From contig JAQFVV010007214.1 of the NCBI GenBank assembly GCA_028023455.1, forward strand, positions 1 through 64,000: 64,000 nucleotides of DNA, in the 5' to 3' direction. Every line of letters begins with the position of its first letter. The first letter of the stretch is position 1. Below the pieces are notes generated by a model, which did no database searches, was not told the origin of the DNA, and worked only from the letters and a program-made list of their open reading frames with translations. Of the stretch, positions 48,482 through 60,956 are shown piece by piece. Origin of the DNA: Epiperipatus broadwayi. Taxonomy: Eukaryota > Onychophora > Udeonychophora > Euonychophora > Peripatidae. A program made the position numbers and the translations under genes.

Positions 48482-48717
48482 ATAGATAATTATTCTTTTT
48501 TTTTTTTATCAAAAAAACAGGTTTATTTAACTATGTTTACAATAAAGAAAAAATTATAAAATAACATTAAATTTGGCAATACATTTATAAACCATTAAAT
48601 TACTTAATGTCCAATATTAATAAGATTCCATGTGGAATTTGCTATTAGGTGAGGAGCTAACTTCAAATCTCTTTCTTTGATATCTTTTAATTTTTTTTTT
48701 ATAGATAATTATTCTTT
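48482..48717 (-). mobile_element. retroposed insert with 17-bp target duplications
   Basis: ATAGATAATTATTCTTT occurs exactly at 48482-48498 and 48701-48717. Between them, on the minus strand, is about 200 bp ending in AATAAACCTG, then a poly-A run against the left duplication. A direct repeat of this length plus a poly-A end marks LINE-type retroposition. The body has no tRNA-like head that I can see; it may be a truncated mRNA 3' end or a SINE. Confidence 0.75.
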
Positions 48718-51700
48718 ATGAAAATTTAATCTAAGTGAGGCTTTTCAATTTTCAAGTCACTGGATTCTGAAGAAATTTATTTTGCTATCATCTTTAGTGG
48801 TAGTATAATTTTACATTTTATGTTTGTTACGTAGATGACAAATATTTGTTGTACATGTGTTTTAATTCTAATTGTATTATAAATTTAATCAAAATATATG
48901 CCATTGATCAATATCTACAATATTAGTAGAAGTGCTTCACTATGTGACTACTAAATAAATATGCCAATTACACCGGATAGTGTAGCAAAAAAATATGAAT
49001 ATATTCTAAATTACAAGAAGGCACAAAAGAATATCAAAAGGGAAAAAAATGTAAATTTATTAAAACTTATCAACATCATACCGCCCTAAGTAATCTAGTA
49101 AATATATTAGTTAAACTTTTTGGTTTTAAACATCTAACATGTGTTAAGGTTTTTGCCTTAAAAATAATGAAATTTTGCTATTATGCTAGGTAATACAACG
49201 TTGTAAGATACAATAACACAGACTAAGACAGTCACTCCATAATTGATTCCAGAAAAATAATTGTTCTAAAAAATAAAATAAAAAACAAATACATAATGCT
49301 AACTATCCAAATTAAATATTTTGTATGATAATAGGATAACATTTCTTAAACTAGACAAATATACCGTCATTATTGCTTCTGGAGAAAACAATATTACAAT
49401 TGAAATAAAATTTTCTGAATATAATCCCAAAATAAGTAAGATCTTCGCAACATCCAATAAAAACGTAAGGTAAAATCACGTGCCATACACCACAAATCTA
49501 TATGTATTACAACGAAAAGCATCGCAAAGATTTTTGGATTTTGAAAATTTAACAACATATTTTTTCAAAAAATTTTATCTCCAAAAGCTAACCTAACAAG
49601 TCATAAGAGGCTAATTCTTTTAAGATTTATTGCTTAAATCTTTCAAAATTTGTCAAGATTTGTTCTTATAATTCTGAGAACAGAAACATATACAACTCAT
49701 CTTTGTTAAAGATTCTGAACGTTGTGTAAAATGAATACAGAACTTTTACCTTAGAAAAAAACTGAAAGTTTTTATGTAAAAATTATTCACAAACTGTACC
49801 CATCAATGAATCATTTTCTTATAATAAAAATAAACGTTTAAATTAGAATAAAAATATATAAACCACTAATAACAACAACCATGTCTATTGTTAGTATAAT
49901 GGCATGTGTAAAATTCTAAATAGCCTTTTATAAAAACTCATTTTTTCTAATAAAATCAAGGCATAAGCTTTAGTTTCACTCTACATTCTCTGATAAACAA
50001 TATTTATACGGAAGAGCTTCGAAGCTACAGCCATAATTTCTATTCTATTAGCAGCAAAAATTTGTCGTTACTATGTTGATAATATATTCATTTTATGACT
50101 CACGTTATAACGTATTACAACGATTTTATTCATATGTTAATAATATTTATTTAATTAAATTCATGATAGAATTAAAATAAAAATGACATTCCTATTTGTT
50201 TTTGAAACAAAATTGTTCCATGGCAATATCAAAGTAATATATTCCGGATCATGCAGTCAGTTGGTAGCTGAACATGTATAGTCAAATAAAAAAACTAAAT
50301 ACAAAGTTTAATAAAACTTCAAGAGTTTTTTTACTCCATATAATAATGGTTTTAGCAAAATAGTAGTTCATCTTGTTAGTTTGCTAGTTGAGCATAAGCT
50401 TCTTAGCGATTGAATATATGTAAAGTCTTTCTATTTTGCAAGCACTTTACTGCTCACACACATTTACTTCAGAGATACTTCAAATATATTTTTAACTAGT
50501 GCTCTTCTTTATTTATTTGCAGAACAACTTTACATTTTCTAGCTTAACTTTCCACTAGTTTATTCTTCTTCATTTTACTCTTTCCTCTGCACTTTTGCAT
50601 TTTACCTCATTAGGCAATTGTTCTTGCACCCTTGACAATGACAGACATTTCACATTTTCTATACTGACAATTATTTAATCCTTCTGCAGACTCTTTTGTC
50701 ACTTTGACTAATTTACGTAACTTCCTATTACACGCAATGTAGTCTATTACTATTTCCAGCAAGCTTTATTTCTTTCAGATACTTTAGTAGCTGCTTTATT
50801 TTTGTAGAATTTTACATATTAATACTAAAATCTTATACAGGTATCTTTATTTATTTTTAATAAATAAAATATATGTGTGTATATAGCACAAAGCAAGTTT
50901 TTATTAAAAAAATCTCACAAATGCTGGAAAATACTTATAATATGCATCCATCCATAACAAAAAAAAAAAAAAACAAGTTATAAAGCAGAGAAAAATGCTT
51001 ATTTAGAAGATAATGATTTGAGAATAAAAGTTCAATTTATAACCATACGAGAAGTTATTTATTAAAACTCTATACTATGAAATTTTGGCAAAACAATTCT
51101 ATAATAAAAATTACAGTGAATAAGAGTTTGTTTTCAGATGATCCATATTTAAAATATTTTGTGATAAGCAATTTGCTGTACCAGAAGAAGTACAAAATGA
51201 TTTACTACCCTGAGCAGAAAAGATGCAGATTGTTGTAATAATAATAGTACCCCACCAGGATGTGATGGATTTGGAAATCATCCTCTTAAAAATTGACCAT
51301 GTCTGCTTTGCTTAGAGCTGGTCTTTGGAAGAAAATAAAATCCAGGTATTGCAATAAGGAAGAGGAAATAGATGTGATAATCGATGATACTAGGAATTCC
51401 AGTTGTGCTAGTCAGCATTTCAGAATGTGTGGAGCTTGGTAACTCATCTACACGTTAATCCTGTGCAAAGTCAGAATATCTAAGTAAATTTAAATAATGT
51501 TTCAAAGATGAATGATTTCACAGTCTGGTCAAAATATTTTGAAAAGTAACAGAAACACAAACAAGAAATATTAAGAAGAATAGGATACATGTCACAAAAG
51601 TATATGCTGATGAACTTATTAAAGAGTGAGTGTTGCACGATTTTCTCTTTCCTGTTTTTGATGATGAGACATAATTCAGTGGGAAGTTATTTCAGTTTCA

Positions 51701-52270
51701 ATTATCATTATGACCATTTATTATGACTTGACAACAGTTTGAAATTTTTGATTGTTATCTATATTGGGATTGTCTAAGTGTTGTCTGATTTCTAATGGCT
51801 ATATATATATATATATATTGTGGGATATTTAAATCGACATGTGTTTCCGGTTGGTAATAGATGATTCCATTTTGAAAGTTGAGTTGAAAATGATTATGAA
51901 TATAATCGAAAATATTTCTTTATGAATTTTTATTTATATTATATTATAAATTGTTTACCGTTGTTTGGAATATATTTAAGTTTCGTTATTGTATTATTAA
52001 TATTAGCGGACATTTATTTTGTTATATATAATATTTCTGTATGTCTACATTCGTGCAATCGAAAACTGAAAAGTGTGGGCTGATTGGAAAACTTTTTAGG
52101 TAGAAAATGTTATTGACCTGGACATGCATAATAATTGAATGTAAAATTATATTATGTGCTGACTGCACTAGCTGTTAATATCAATGTATCTAAAATACAT
52201 TCTAAAAACAGTTTAGATTTATATGTTAGAAATACAAAAATTAAATTAATTATAAAATTTTATATAATCT
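48718..52270. other. AT-rich region, no gene seen
   Basis: No recognised gene. A patch at 51180-51480 is less AT-rich and may be a decayed transposon. A (TA)n tract lies at 51797-51819 and an A16 run near 50958. Confidence 0.5.
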
Positions 52271-52314
<44 letters not shown>

Positions 52315-52474
52315 TTCAAAACAATACAATAATTAATACAGTAACAATATTTTAAACAAATATATACCAATTTAATAGAAGTACTTTCAACTATCTATGT
52401 AGTCATTGTCAACTAGACTCAAATTGTATTAGAAAAAACCGTTACAAATGTAAACAAAAGCAATACGTCATACA

Positions 52475-52912
52475 TCAATTTTCCCACAATTCATTAATTT
52501 TTATATTGGCTGTCTGTCTATTTATCAACTGTTGCTTTTCACTTTTTATTAACATAGCTTCTTTAATTTTGCGTTTATTATTATTTCTTTCAATACACAG
52601 AATTTTAACTTTATTAAAATCAAAATCAAAACCATAATTACATGTTACATTATGATCAAAAAATACTGATGGTGATACATCATCGTTTCTAACATTCTCT
52701 TGTCTTGATTTTTGCACTTGTTTATATAATAACAAATGCTCCCTTGATCTTTTCTCCAATGTACATCGAGATTCCCCAATATATGCCTTTCCACAAAAAC
52801 ATAGCCATTTATATATTGCACAACTTTGATTTAAAATACCACACCTATTTTTTGAATTATTTATTAATCTATTTAAATTAGGAGTAGTATAAAATGCAAC
52901 TCGACATATATT
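52475..52912 (-). pseudogene. Penelope-like element GIY-YIG end, left arm
   Basis: The minus strand is open for about 145 codons to a stop. It has FYTTPNLNRLINNSKNRCG, IYKWLCFCGKAYIGESRCTL (intact YIG, Arg in the next helix), SVFFDHNVTCNYGFD, KILCIERNNNKRKIKEAML (Glu) and INELWEN. This is the PLE endonuclease; RT is cut off at the palindrome centre. The nuclease part itself shows no break. Third PLE family of the window, related to the tail at 47.6 kb. Confidence 0.85.
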
Positions 52913-52929
52913 TATATATATATATAAAA

Positions 52930-53339
52930 ATATATGTCGAGTTGCATTTTATACTACTCCTAATTTAAATAGATTAATAAATAATTCAAAAAATAGGTGT
53001 GGTATTTTAAATCAAAGTTGTGCAATATATAAATGGCTATGTTTTTGTGGAAAGGCATATATTGGGGAATCTCGATGTACATTGGAGAAAAGATCAAGGG
53101 AGCATTTGTTATTATATAAACGAGTGCAAAAATCAAGACAAGAGAATGTTAGAAACGATGATGTATCACCATCAGTATTTTTTGATCATAATGTAACATG
53201 TAATTATGGTTTTGATTTTGATTTTAATAAAGTTAAAATTCTGTGTATTGAAAGAAATAATAATAAACGCAAAATTAAAGAAGCTATGTTAATAAAAAGT
53301 GAAAAGCAACAGTTGATAAATAGACAGACAGCAATATAA
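52930..53339 (+). pseudogene. Penelope-like element GIY-YIG end, right arm
   Basis: Inverted twin of the left arm with the same YIG segment. A one-base deletion in the run coding for QTAN (near 53331) puts a stop after QTAI, so the last ten residues are lost. One amino acid differs (LLYKRVQK for LLYKQVQK). Confidence 0.85.
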
Positions 53340-53599
53340 AAATTAATGAATTGTGGGAAAATTGATGTATGACGTATTGCTTTTGTTTACATTTGTAACG
53401 GTTTTTTCTAATACAATTTGAGTCTAGTTGACAACGACTACATAGATAGTTGAAAGTACTTCTATTAAATTGGTATATATTTGTTTAAAATATTGTTACT
53501 GTATTAATTATTGTATTGTTTTGAATAATTATATATATTTTATTATAATTGGAATACAGACATTGATTAATAATATATATATATAAATAAAATACATAT

Positions 53600-53850
53600 T
53601 TTGCGGGTTCATCCGTGTTAAAAACTTTTAATATCAATACACTGACGTTTCGACTTGGTCACACAAGCCATCCACAGAGTTATAAAAAGGTAGAAAGACG
53701 GTTGTAGAGGCGCTACAATCACTGGTTTGAATAAAACATTAAAAAATCCCACCAATAGCAATATATATGAAACCCAGCTCTTCACAAACCTGAAAGTTTA
53801 CTAATAAACGAATACAACAGCGATTACTTCCAAAGCAAAATATCCACAGA
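53600..53850 (-). mobile_element. possible PLE terminal segment with hammerhead-like core
   Basis: On the minus strand, plus 53641-53677 reads CTGTGGATG, a six-pair stem GGCTTG/CAAGTC with a TGTGAC loop, then GAAACGTC. This is a hammerhead-like layout with the CTGATGA core altered. No ORF. The surrounding 250 bp is less AT-rich than its flanks. Confidence 0.35.
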
Positions 53851-53905
53851 CGCAAAATAATCTAAATATTAATTTAGAATTTATTAATAATATTCTGTAT
53901 ATTCT

Positions 53906-54020
53906 ATCTATCTATCTATTATCTGTCCATCTGTAAATCCTTCCATCCGTCCATCAACCATTTATCTATTTATCTATTAACCTATCTACTTATCAATCTA
54001 TTCATCTATCCATCCATTAT
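53906..54020. repeat. degenerate (TCTA)n / (TCCA)n tract
   Basis: TCTATCTATCTATCTATTAT and later TCCATC and TATC units, imperfect over about 115 bp. Confidence 0.85.
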
Positions 54021-54203
54021 AGTTTAAATTACTTTTTATTTTTGATGTTATATATAAATGAAAAATTTCTAATCTTCATTAAATATGTTTATTATTAAAA
54101 CATGTAATATTTAATAAACCACATTAAACAAATAATATTCCATATATTAAAGCACTGATATTAAAACCTAGAAATAAAAATATAACAATTCTCTTAAACA
54201 TTT

Positions 54204-55119
54204 TTAGTTTTTCTGTTTTTTGTGGGGGTAACAACCACAACTCAGAATTGTGATATAAGCATATCTAATTTTTCTGTTAGCAAAACCATAAATTATGGGA
54301 TTAATCATTGAATGTAAAAATGTTAAAGACATAGCAGCCTGAATTATGACAGGAAAAATGTAATAAAATGACATTAGTAACAATGCAATTGCAGAAGGGA
54401 TTATTGCAATAACAAATATTATAAAAATCGAAAACATTATTTTGGTCATTTGCACATTTTCAGAATGCCGTCGTTTAACTGATTCTGAAAGACTCATATT
54501 TTGCAAATTTTGTTGAGAGTTTTTCAACAATTGAAATATTTTATAATAAGATATTGATATTGTTACAATAGTAAATGGCGTTATAAGTAACACTAAGAAT
54601 CCTAAAAATATAATTCCTTCTTTGTTTAACACGATAAAACATTCTCGAAGTATTTCGTGAAATGTAAATTGAAATATACCACTTTTTGATAACTCAATAC
54701 TTAGAGTAATAGATAAAATCCAAACAAATAATAAAATCAAGGCAACATTTTTTTTTTGTATAAATTTTTTCATAAACATCGGCTCGACAAATGAGGAAGT
54801 AACGATTGAGAGCAATTTGGGATGATGTTAACATAATTATATTCCCAGAAAGAAATAGAATTGGACCGGATATATAGCATCCCTCGTTCATATCCAGTTT
54901 TAGAAAAACATTGTACACAAAATGCGGAAAAACAATACCACCAAAAATAAAATCACCACATGCTAAACTACCAATAAAAACATACTGAGTATTGCGAATG
55001 TTTGAAAACTTTATCAGTGATAAGAGTAAAAGAGAATTTCCAAAAATACAACCTAAATGAACAAATACCCTCACAGATATATCAATATAATCGTAATACA
55101 ACAGGTTAGTATTGGACAA
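54204..55119 (-). pseudogene. class A (rhodopsin-like) GPCR, one frameshift
   Basis: Two overlapping minus-strand frames (55119-54694 and 54815-54204) together span about 304 residues, seven helices and no intron, normal for a short class A receptor. TM1 has GNSLLL; TM2 has LACGD; TM3 starts after a conserved Cys (NEGCYISG) and ends in NRY, in place of DRY; extracellular loop 2 has a Cys (LRECFIV); TM5 has a Pro; TM6 has AIIP where most have CWxP; TM7 has NPIIY (NPxxY), then a basic short tail with Cys residues. The frames join at a run of ten T (54748-54757), so one base is missing or extra: either a pseudogene or a homopolymer sequencing error. The INRY-type motif recalls melatonin-like receptors, but I cannot name a ligand. 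Confidence 0.85.
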
Positions 55120-55750
55120 CTGATAATCGGTTTATTTTCCATTTCAACAAATTATCAAAAAACTAGTTATCGATCAATTTCCTGAACTACCTCGTTTAAT
55201 TAAGAAATATGTTTAAAAATTGTTGCTAAATTTTAAATAAAAAAAGAAAATTCTAATAAAAAAAGGTACTATATTAATAAATATAATAAATACTGTTTCA
55301 TATAAATATTACTCTCAGGAAAAATTTTAAAAAAATCAGTCTGGAAATAAATATTATTCATTTATAGACAAAGAATGTAGAAATATATCTGATCAAAGCA
55401 AGATAATTAAAATAACTTTCATAAGTATAACTCTAGACAAATGATGGAAAAGAAGAAGAGAAGCAAAAATATGAAAAGGCAGATAAATAACAAGGAGATA
55501 TTAAAGTAAAAAAATCTCAATGAAAAAGGAAAAAAAGAGAAAAATATAAATGTTAAAACGATAACTAAATAAATTGCCATGTCACTTCTCCAATGACAGA
55601 AAACTTAGGTTATGAATCTATACGTGACTGATAAATCAGTTACAAAAGAAGCAAACAATAAAATAATGTACTATCTATAAGATAAAAATAAAAGACAAAG
55701 AACTAGATTAGAGTTTTTTTGAATACTTGTTATAAATTTTATTTAAAAAA
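55120..55750. other. AT-rich stretch upstream of the GPCR, no gene seen
   Basis: No promoter motif that I can support. Confidence 0.5.
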
Positions 55751-55751
55751 A

Positions 55752-55753
55752 AA

Positions 55754-55805
<52 letters not shown>

Positions 55806-55813
55806 CTCCTTCT

Positions 55814-55847
<34 letters not shown>

Positions 55848-55859
55848 AGAAGGAGCAAT
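55752..55859. repeat. (AC)n-(TA)n and a (TA)n hairpin with 14-bp arms
   Basis: ATTGCTCCTTCTTG (55802-55815) and its exact reverse complement (55846-55859) enclose a (TA)n tract; a second (AC)n(TA)n tract lies just left of it. Confidence 0.95.
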
Positions 55860-56376
55860 TTCTTTAAATGATAGACAGAAATAATCGTAAAGCCACAATG
55901 AACATTTATTAATTAAAAATTAGCAGACAGTATAAATATTTTGATTACCTTTGCTCCTAATTATGATAAAACTAATGTATAGTAAATATATACATATACA
56001 GTATGAATACTTTATAACCCTAACTATTTTTTATCAGACCAAAAGTTTTTTAAAAATAATATGTGAGATGAGGGTGGGCTATATAAAATGTTTCTACATT
56101 CACCTTGAAATATCAGGAAGTGAATCTCTTCTTAGGAATGACTTCTTGTTCGCCATTAGTTGACACCTTACTCTGCAAACAAAAGAAAATAAAAATAGAC
56201 ACTAAACAAGCAAAGTTAATTTTATATATGTAAAAAAAATACCCCCCACACACACACACACTTAATCTAGCATTTTGGTAACTATAAATGCAAAATAATA
56301 AATTTCCTAGAAAATTCAATTACCTTAATATTTAATAATATGAAATTATAACAATGAATTAAAATATCATCTACAC

Positions 56377-56679
56377 CAGAGGTCACCAAAGTGGTCTATA
56401 TAGACCCCCAGGGATCTATTTAACAAAAGTAGGGGTCGATCTGAGCCAGGGGGTCGATTGGGGGTCGAAGGAAAAACAATTCTTCATATGCAAATCATAC
56501 ATATTTTTCATAAAACTATTGTTACACAATGTAAAATTACTTTAATAAATGTTTAAAATCATAAAATAAATGTACAAACACAGTACATAATAGTTTTATT
56601 TTAATTAACTGAAAATTACTTTTTTGGGGGTCGAAAAATTATATAGGGGTCTATGGTCAAAAAAGTTTGGCGATCCCTG
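56377..56679. mobile_element. hAT-type MITE with 8-bp target duplication
   Basis: 303 bp. Left end CAGAGGTCACCAAAGTGG and right end (reverse) CAGGGATCGCCAAACTTT are related terminal inverted repeats, with TAGACCCC shared a little further in. ATCTACAC flanks both ends exactly (56369-56376 and 56680-56687). CAG ends plus 8-bp duplications mark the hAT superfamily. No transposase: a non-autonomous element. Confidence 0.93.
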
Positions 56680-56740
56680 ATCTACACAGTCCCGGCGACG
56701 CTATGACACATGAGAAAAAAATAGTTCATAATTTTCCTTA

Positions 56741-56920
56741 TATATAAATTAATACACCAAACTTCTTCTTATAAAAAACTTGTTTTTTATATGACTATTA
56801 AAAAAAATAAAACTATATCCCAACGTAGTCGAAACGTTGATGTACAGTTTTATTATTTATAATAGTCATATAAAAAACAAGTTTTTTAAAAAGAAGAAGT
56901 TTGGTGTATTAATTTATATA
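56741..56920. repeat. long foldback with 60-bp arms
   Basis: TATATAAATTAATACACCAA at 56741 onward pairs with 56860-56920 almost perfectly. The loop holds an inner hairpin, CAACG...CGTTG, with TCGAAACG, a string like that in the hammerhead-like segment at 53.65 kb. Confidence 0.9.
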
Positions 56921-57018
56921 TGAAATAAATTATTACAGTATTTTTACTGTAATTCTTCTTCACAATAATAAGATTTACAACTGCAGGTTTTTTTTATATT
57001 TTACATATAGATATATTA

Positions 57019-57131
57019 AGGCTGTAGCCTCAAGCACATGCGTATAAAATGCGATAGTAGCGACCTCTATAAGTATTAAACCACAAGCTTACTCTTTGGA
57101 AGAAAAGAGCATGTGCTTGAGGCTACAGCCT
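57019..57131. mobile_element. 113-bp MITE, perfect 23-bp inverted ends, TA target
   Basis: AGGCTGTAGCCTCAAGCACA continues for 23 bp and is mirrored exactly at the right end; TA lies on both sides, and TTAA symmetry extends it. The short middle is unique. A TA target and short length suggest a Tc1/mariner-like MITE, but other TA- or TTA-targeting families are possible. Confidence 0.8.
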
Positions 57132-57134
57132 TAA

Positions 57135-60100
57135 TGAATATTACTTACGTAATCAATGTGCGTTTAAATAAATGTATAGATATATTGTAACCTTACAAAA
57201 AGTATTTATTTAATAATCATCAATAACAGTCAACACAAAACCTAGCTCAGTTTCAAGTAATTATGTAATAATTAATAAGACATTACCAATAATATTGTTC
57301 TAATGACATAAAGTCTTACCTAACTTTATAATATAATAAAATCCTGTGGTATTTAAACAATCATAAGACGCAGGATTAGCTACAAAAGTAATGAGTTTTA
57401 ACACTGGATTCATATAAAGTACTCCAATGGCATTGAATATTGCAAAAGATTATATTAAAAATTATTTCAACATCCTTACAATAAATCAAAGACTACTAAC
57501 ATTAATTTATCCTCTATTATCTTAGAATAATGTTTAATTTACTTAATAATCAATAATACTCCTAAATAATACCTTATCCCTTTTAATAACTTTAAAAAAA
57601 AATTTACATTTTAATGCAGAAATATGTTCATAAATTCTCAGAGTTTACTTTTTATTTATAACTGGAATAATTCTAACACTGACAGTGAAATAATAAGTGG
57701 GATTTTATTAAGATTCCACCACCCATATTATTATAATAGCAATAAGAATAACCCAAACATATTATACTCTTAATATTTTTAATTATAGTATGATTATTAT
57801 GTATTCATAAAATTAAATATAAAACCCATAGAATTATAATTAACTTTATTACCCTTACTATTGACCTTTCTATAATATTAATAACAATCATATTGATTTT
57901 TTTCTTGGTATTTCATTAAGTAATCTATAATTTCTAATCATACTATTATCATTTATTCCTAAAATAATATTCATAACATTCAACTCTATTCCATATCAAC
58001 AAAAATACAAAGAAATTAAAATAATAATATTTTAATATAATTTTTTTTAAATTTAAAATTTAAATTATTATTTTTAACTTATCAATTATATAATATAATT
58101 TTAATGACACGAAAAGTATATTTTTCTTTTTATATGTGGATCCATTACACTGTTGGTGCTTTTTTATACAATTATCAAAAAGTATATTTATAATATTGTT
58201 TTTCGTATTAAATTCTTTAATTATTCTTACATTATTATATGTTTCTAATGTACATGATCTGAAATCATTAAAATCAAGTAAAATTTATAGATTCTAATCA
58301 GAAGTAGGATATTATAACATAATATTTATTTAAACAAGATTGTGTGCTTTTGTTTCAAAATTGATAAGATAATAAGATTCGAGTGGAAAACTAATGATAG
58401 TAGACTATAACTTTACTTAAAAAAATATATAACAATTTAACTATAACATTTTATCAATATTTACTTTAAATATTAATTTTATCCAATACAAATAATTACG
58501 ATTTTTACATAAAATTAAAATTAAAAAAATTAAAATTAATAATTGTTGTCTTACAAATACCATCATTAAAAGTCGTGTTAAAAAAAGTTTGAAATCATTA
58601 CTATTTTCTTAAATACAATTCTTTAATATATTATCAAACATGTTTACATTATATATTACATCAGTACTTAAGATATCATTGTTTTGATTCTTATTGTATA
58701 TTCATCTTTATTAAATATAGTTTTATATACAATATACACTAATAATTCAATCATATTATATTTATTATTTAAATTAAATGTATTAAATGTAAACTATAAA
58801 CTAAAAAAAAATAGTTTTATTCTATGTATTTATCAATATCATTAAAACAATTTATCCCCAAGTGATTTTTTTTATTTGATCTCATTTCATGGTATTATTT
58901 AAACTACATAATCATTTACAGTATTGGCCATTTTCTTTGTACATGAATATTATCATTTTATATGATTTTCTTTTCTTCCCATTTTGAAGGGACAAGATTA
59001 TACTCTTTTATAAGAATAATACAAATTATGTATTATCTTCTAGTTCATATTTTAATAAAATATTTAAGTGTGTGCTATCCAATGAAGTTTAATTAATCAT
59101 TTAAATAGATGAATGTAATCCAAAGACTTTCATTAACATTGACATAAAATATTATAGGTTTTTTTCCCATTCTGGTTTATTACTTTATAGCGCATACAAG
59201 AATATTATTGGTTATCTATCTAACTATATGTTCAATGAATAATTTAATAAACCATTGTCCTCTTAACAGAGAGAGTTAATCAATTACACACTATTAATCG
59301 TTTCAAGAACTTTCCCTGACACAAGTGTAACTAATACACTTTTCTAGTAGGAAATACTACTATTATAACAACATTACTTTCAATATAAAGAAAATGTGGA
59401 CCCAGTACATCTTTAATTCCGGATATGGATTTCTCTTCTATGAAAACAGTCAATAATACAAAAGAAATATCAATACCATAATAAATGTTATTTTTACAAA
59501 ATATTTCATTATATTAAATTATGAGATCATATTATGCTTTCCTTAGAAATATTAATATTTTAATGTATTATTAAATAATATAATTTTAATTTTTTTTTTT
59601 AGCTATGAGCAACATTTCTTTAATTATAAAATAAAATAATAAATACAGATATACCATACTCTATTTTTCTGTTAGTATCGTCACCATAGTCATTTATAAA
59701 GTTAAAGTAAAATACCTATAAAAAATAACTAATTTTACTGTAATTCTATATTTTACCTAAACAATGTTTATTTAAGAATCCAAATGAAGTCTTTCGACTT
59801 TTTATCATACAATTGTAACAATTACTATCTTTAATATAAGCCAAAAGAATTCATTTTATTATAAATATATCAATAGTTCTTTTCTTTCTTGCACTCTAAA
59901 CCCAAACACATTGATATTATAGACATGTATTAACTTCTTTAAAAACAAAAGAATGTCGAAAGTTTAACTGAAACAAACTCTCATTTAATTTCCCCATTAC
60001 TTCTTCTCTTCCAATCACAAGATGTAAATAAACATAAAACTTTCCATAATAAAAAAAACAAAACAAATAGTATACCGATAAATAGCGTAATATTTTGTAA

Positions 60101-60950
60101 CCCTATATAGAACCAAATGTTAATAATATTGGAATTCCATAAGATTGAATTTTTAATCTGTCCACATTTTTTAAGACTATTGTTTACAAATTATTTTTGT
60201 GAATCATTATTTTAAACATTTTCCTTTTAAATCTTGCATTAGAAAGTTATACTATTCATTATAACAACATATTTATTTATACCAAAATTAAAATTTTTAT
60301 CATGAATTATATTTTATAAATCTAATCATATAATTCAGTACGTTTATATCACATATATATATATATATATATGAGCAATCTTCATCAGTTAATATTTTTT
60401 TTCATATTTCTTCACTTATCCTTCTTCCTATACTTCATTATAGGAAAAGTTTATGAATCATTTAAAACTTGTAAAGAATTATAAAAGTTTTTCTCTTCCG
60501 ATTTAAATATTTTATTTCATATGATACTAGATATTTATCATATCGTTTTTATATATCAATTTAATTGTATTTTAATAAAGTTTTATTATTATTTATAACA
60601 AGCTCATTATCTTCATTTTATAAAATATGTTTGATTCTTATTTAAATAGTTTTGGTGTTATAAGAAACAATGGATTAAGATTTAAATCATGTCTATTATT
60701 AAACAAATAATTGATTAATTTTAAACACTTTTTAAACTAACGAGTACAAGCATCAATAGTTATTAGTATCTTTTGAAAGTTTTTAGCCCATCTATATTCC
60801 AATATTGGATCTAAAAAAAGCATTATTCTTGAAATCGTGGTAGAACTTTGTTTAAAGCAATGTATTTATCCCGACGTGAAAGAACAGCAGCGGCCAAAGC
60901 CTTTCTCTTGAAGTATTTGTTGATTTATTCCATTATTATTATTAAAATAA
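57135..60950. other. very AT-rich region, no gene seen
   Basis: G-poor on the plus strand through 57300-60300. No recognisable frames. (TA)n at 60352-60372. A less AT-rich string at 60860-60915 (SRRERTAAAKAFLLKYLL on the plus strand) is the only protein-like piece, too short to call. Confidence 0.5.
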
Positions 60951-60956
60951 AGGTAC

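Larger units (their letters stand above)
52303..53538. repeat. near-perfect 1.2-kb palindrome of two PLE 3' ends
   Basis: Arms 52303-52913 and 52928-53538, with a centre of about 14 bp of TA. By eye the arms differ at about three sites: one base near 53122 (Gln/Arg codon), one near 53436 and a one-base deletion near 53331 in the right arm. Both arms carry the PLE endonuclease, 5' ends at the centre, tails outward. (TA)n flanks the left end (52274-52310). Confidence 0.95.

Noticed and set aside
57480-58260. Possible nuclear copy of mitochondrial DNA (AT-rich, G-poor)
   Set aside because: Translations with an invertebrate mitochondrial code gave no recognisable respiratory protein.
60860-60915. 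SRRERTAAAKAF-like frame
   Set aside because: Too short, no context and no homologous copy.
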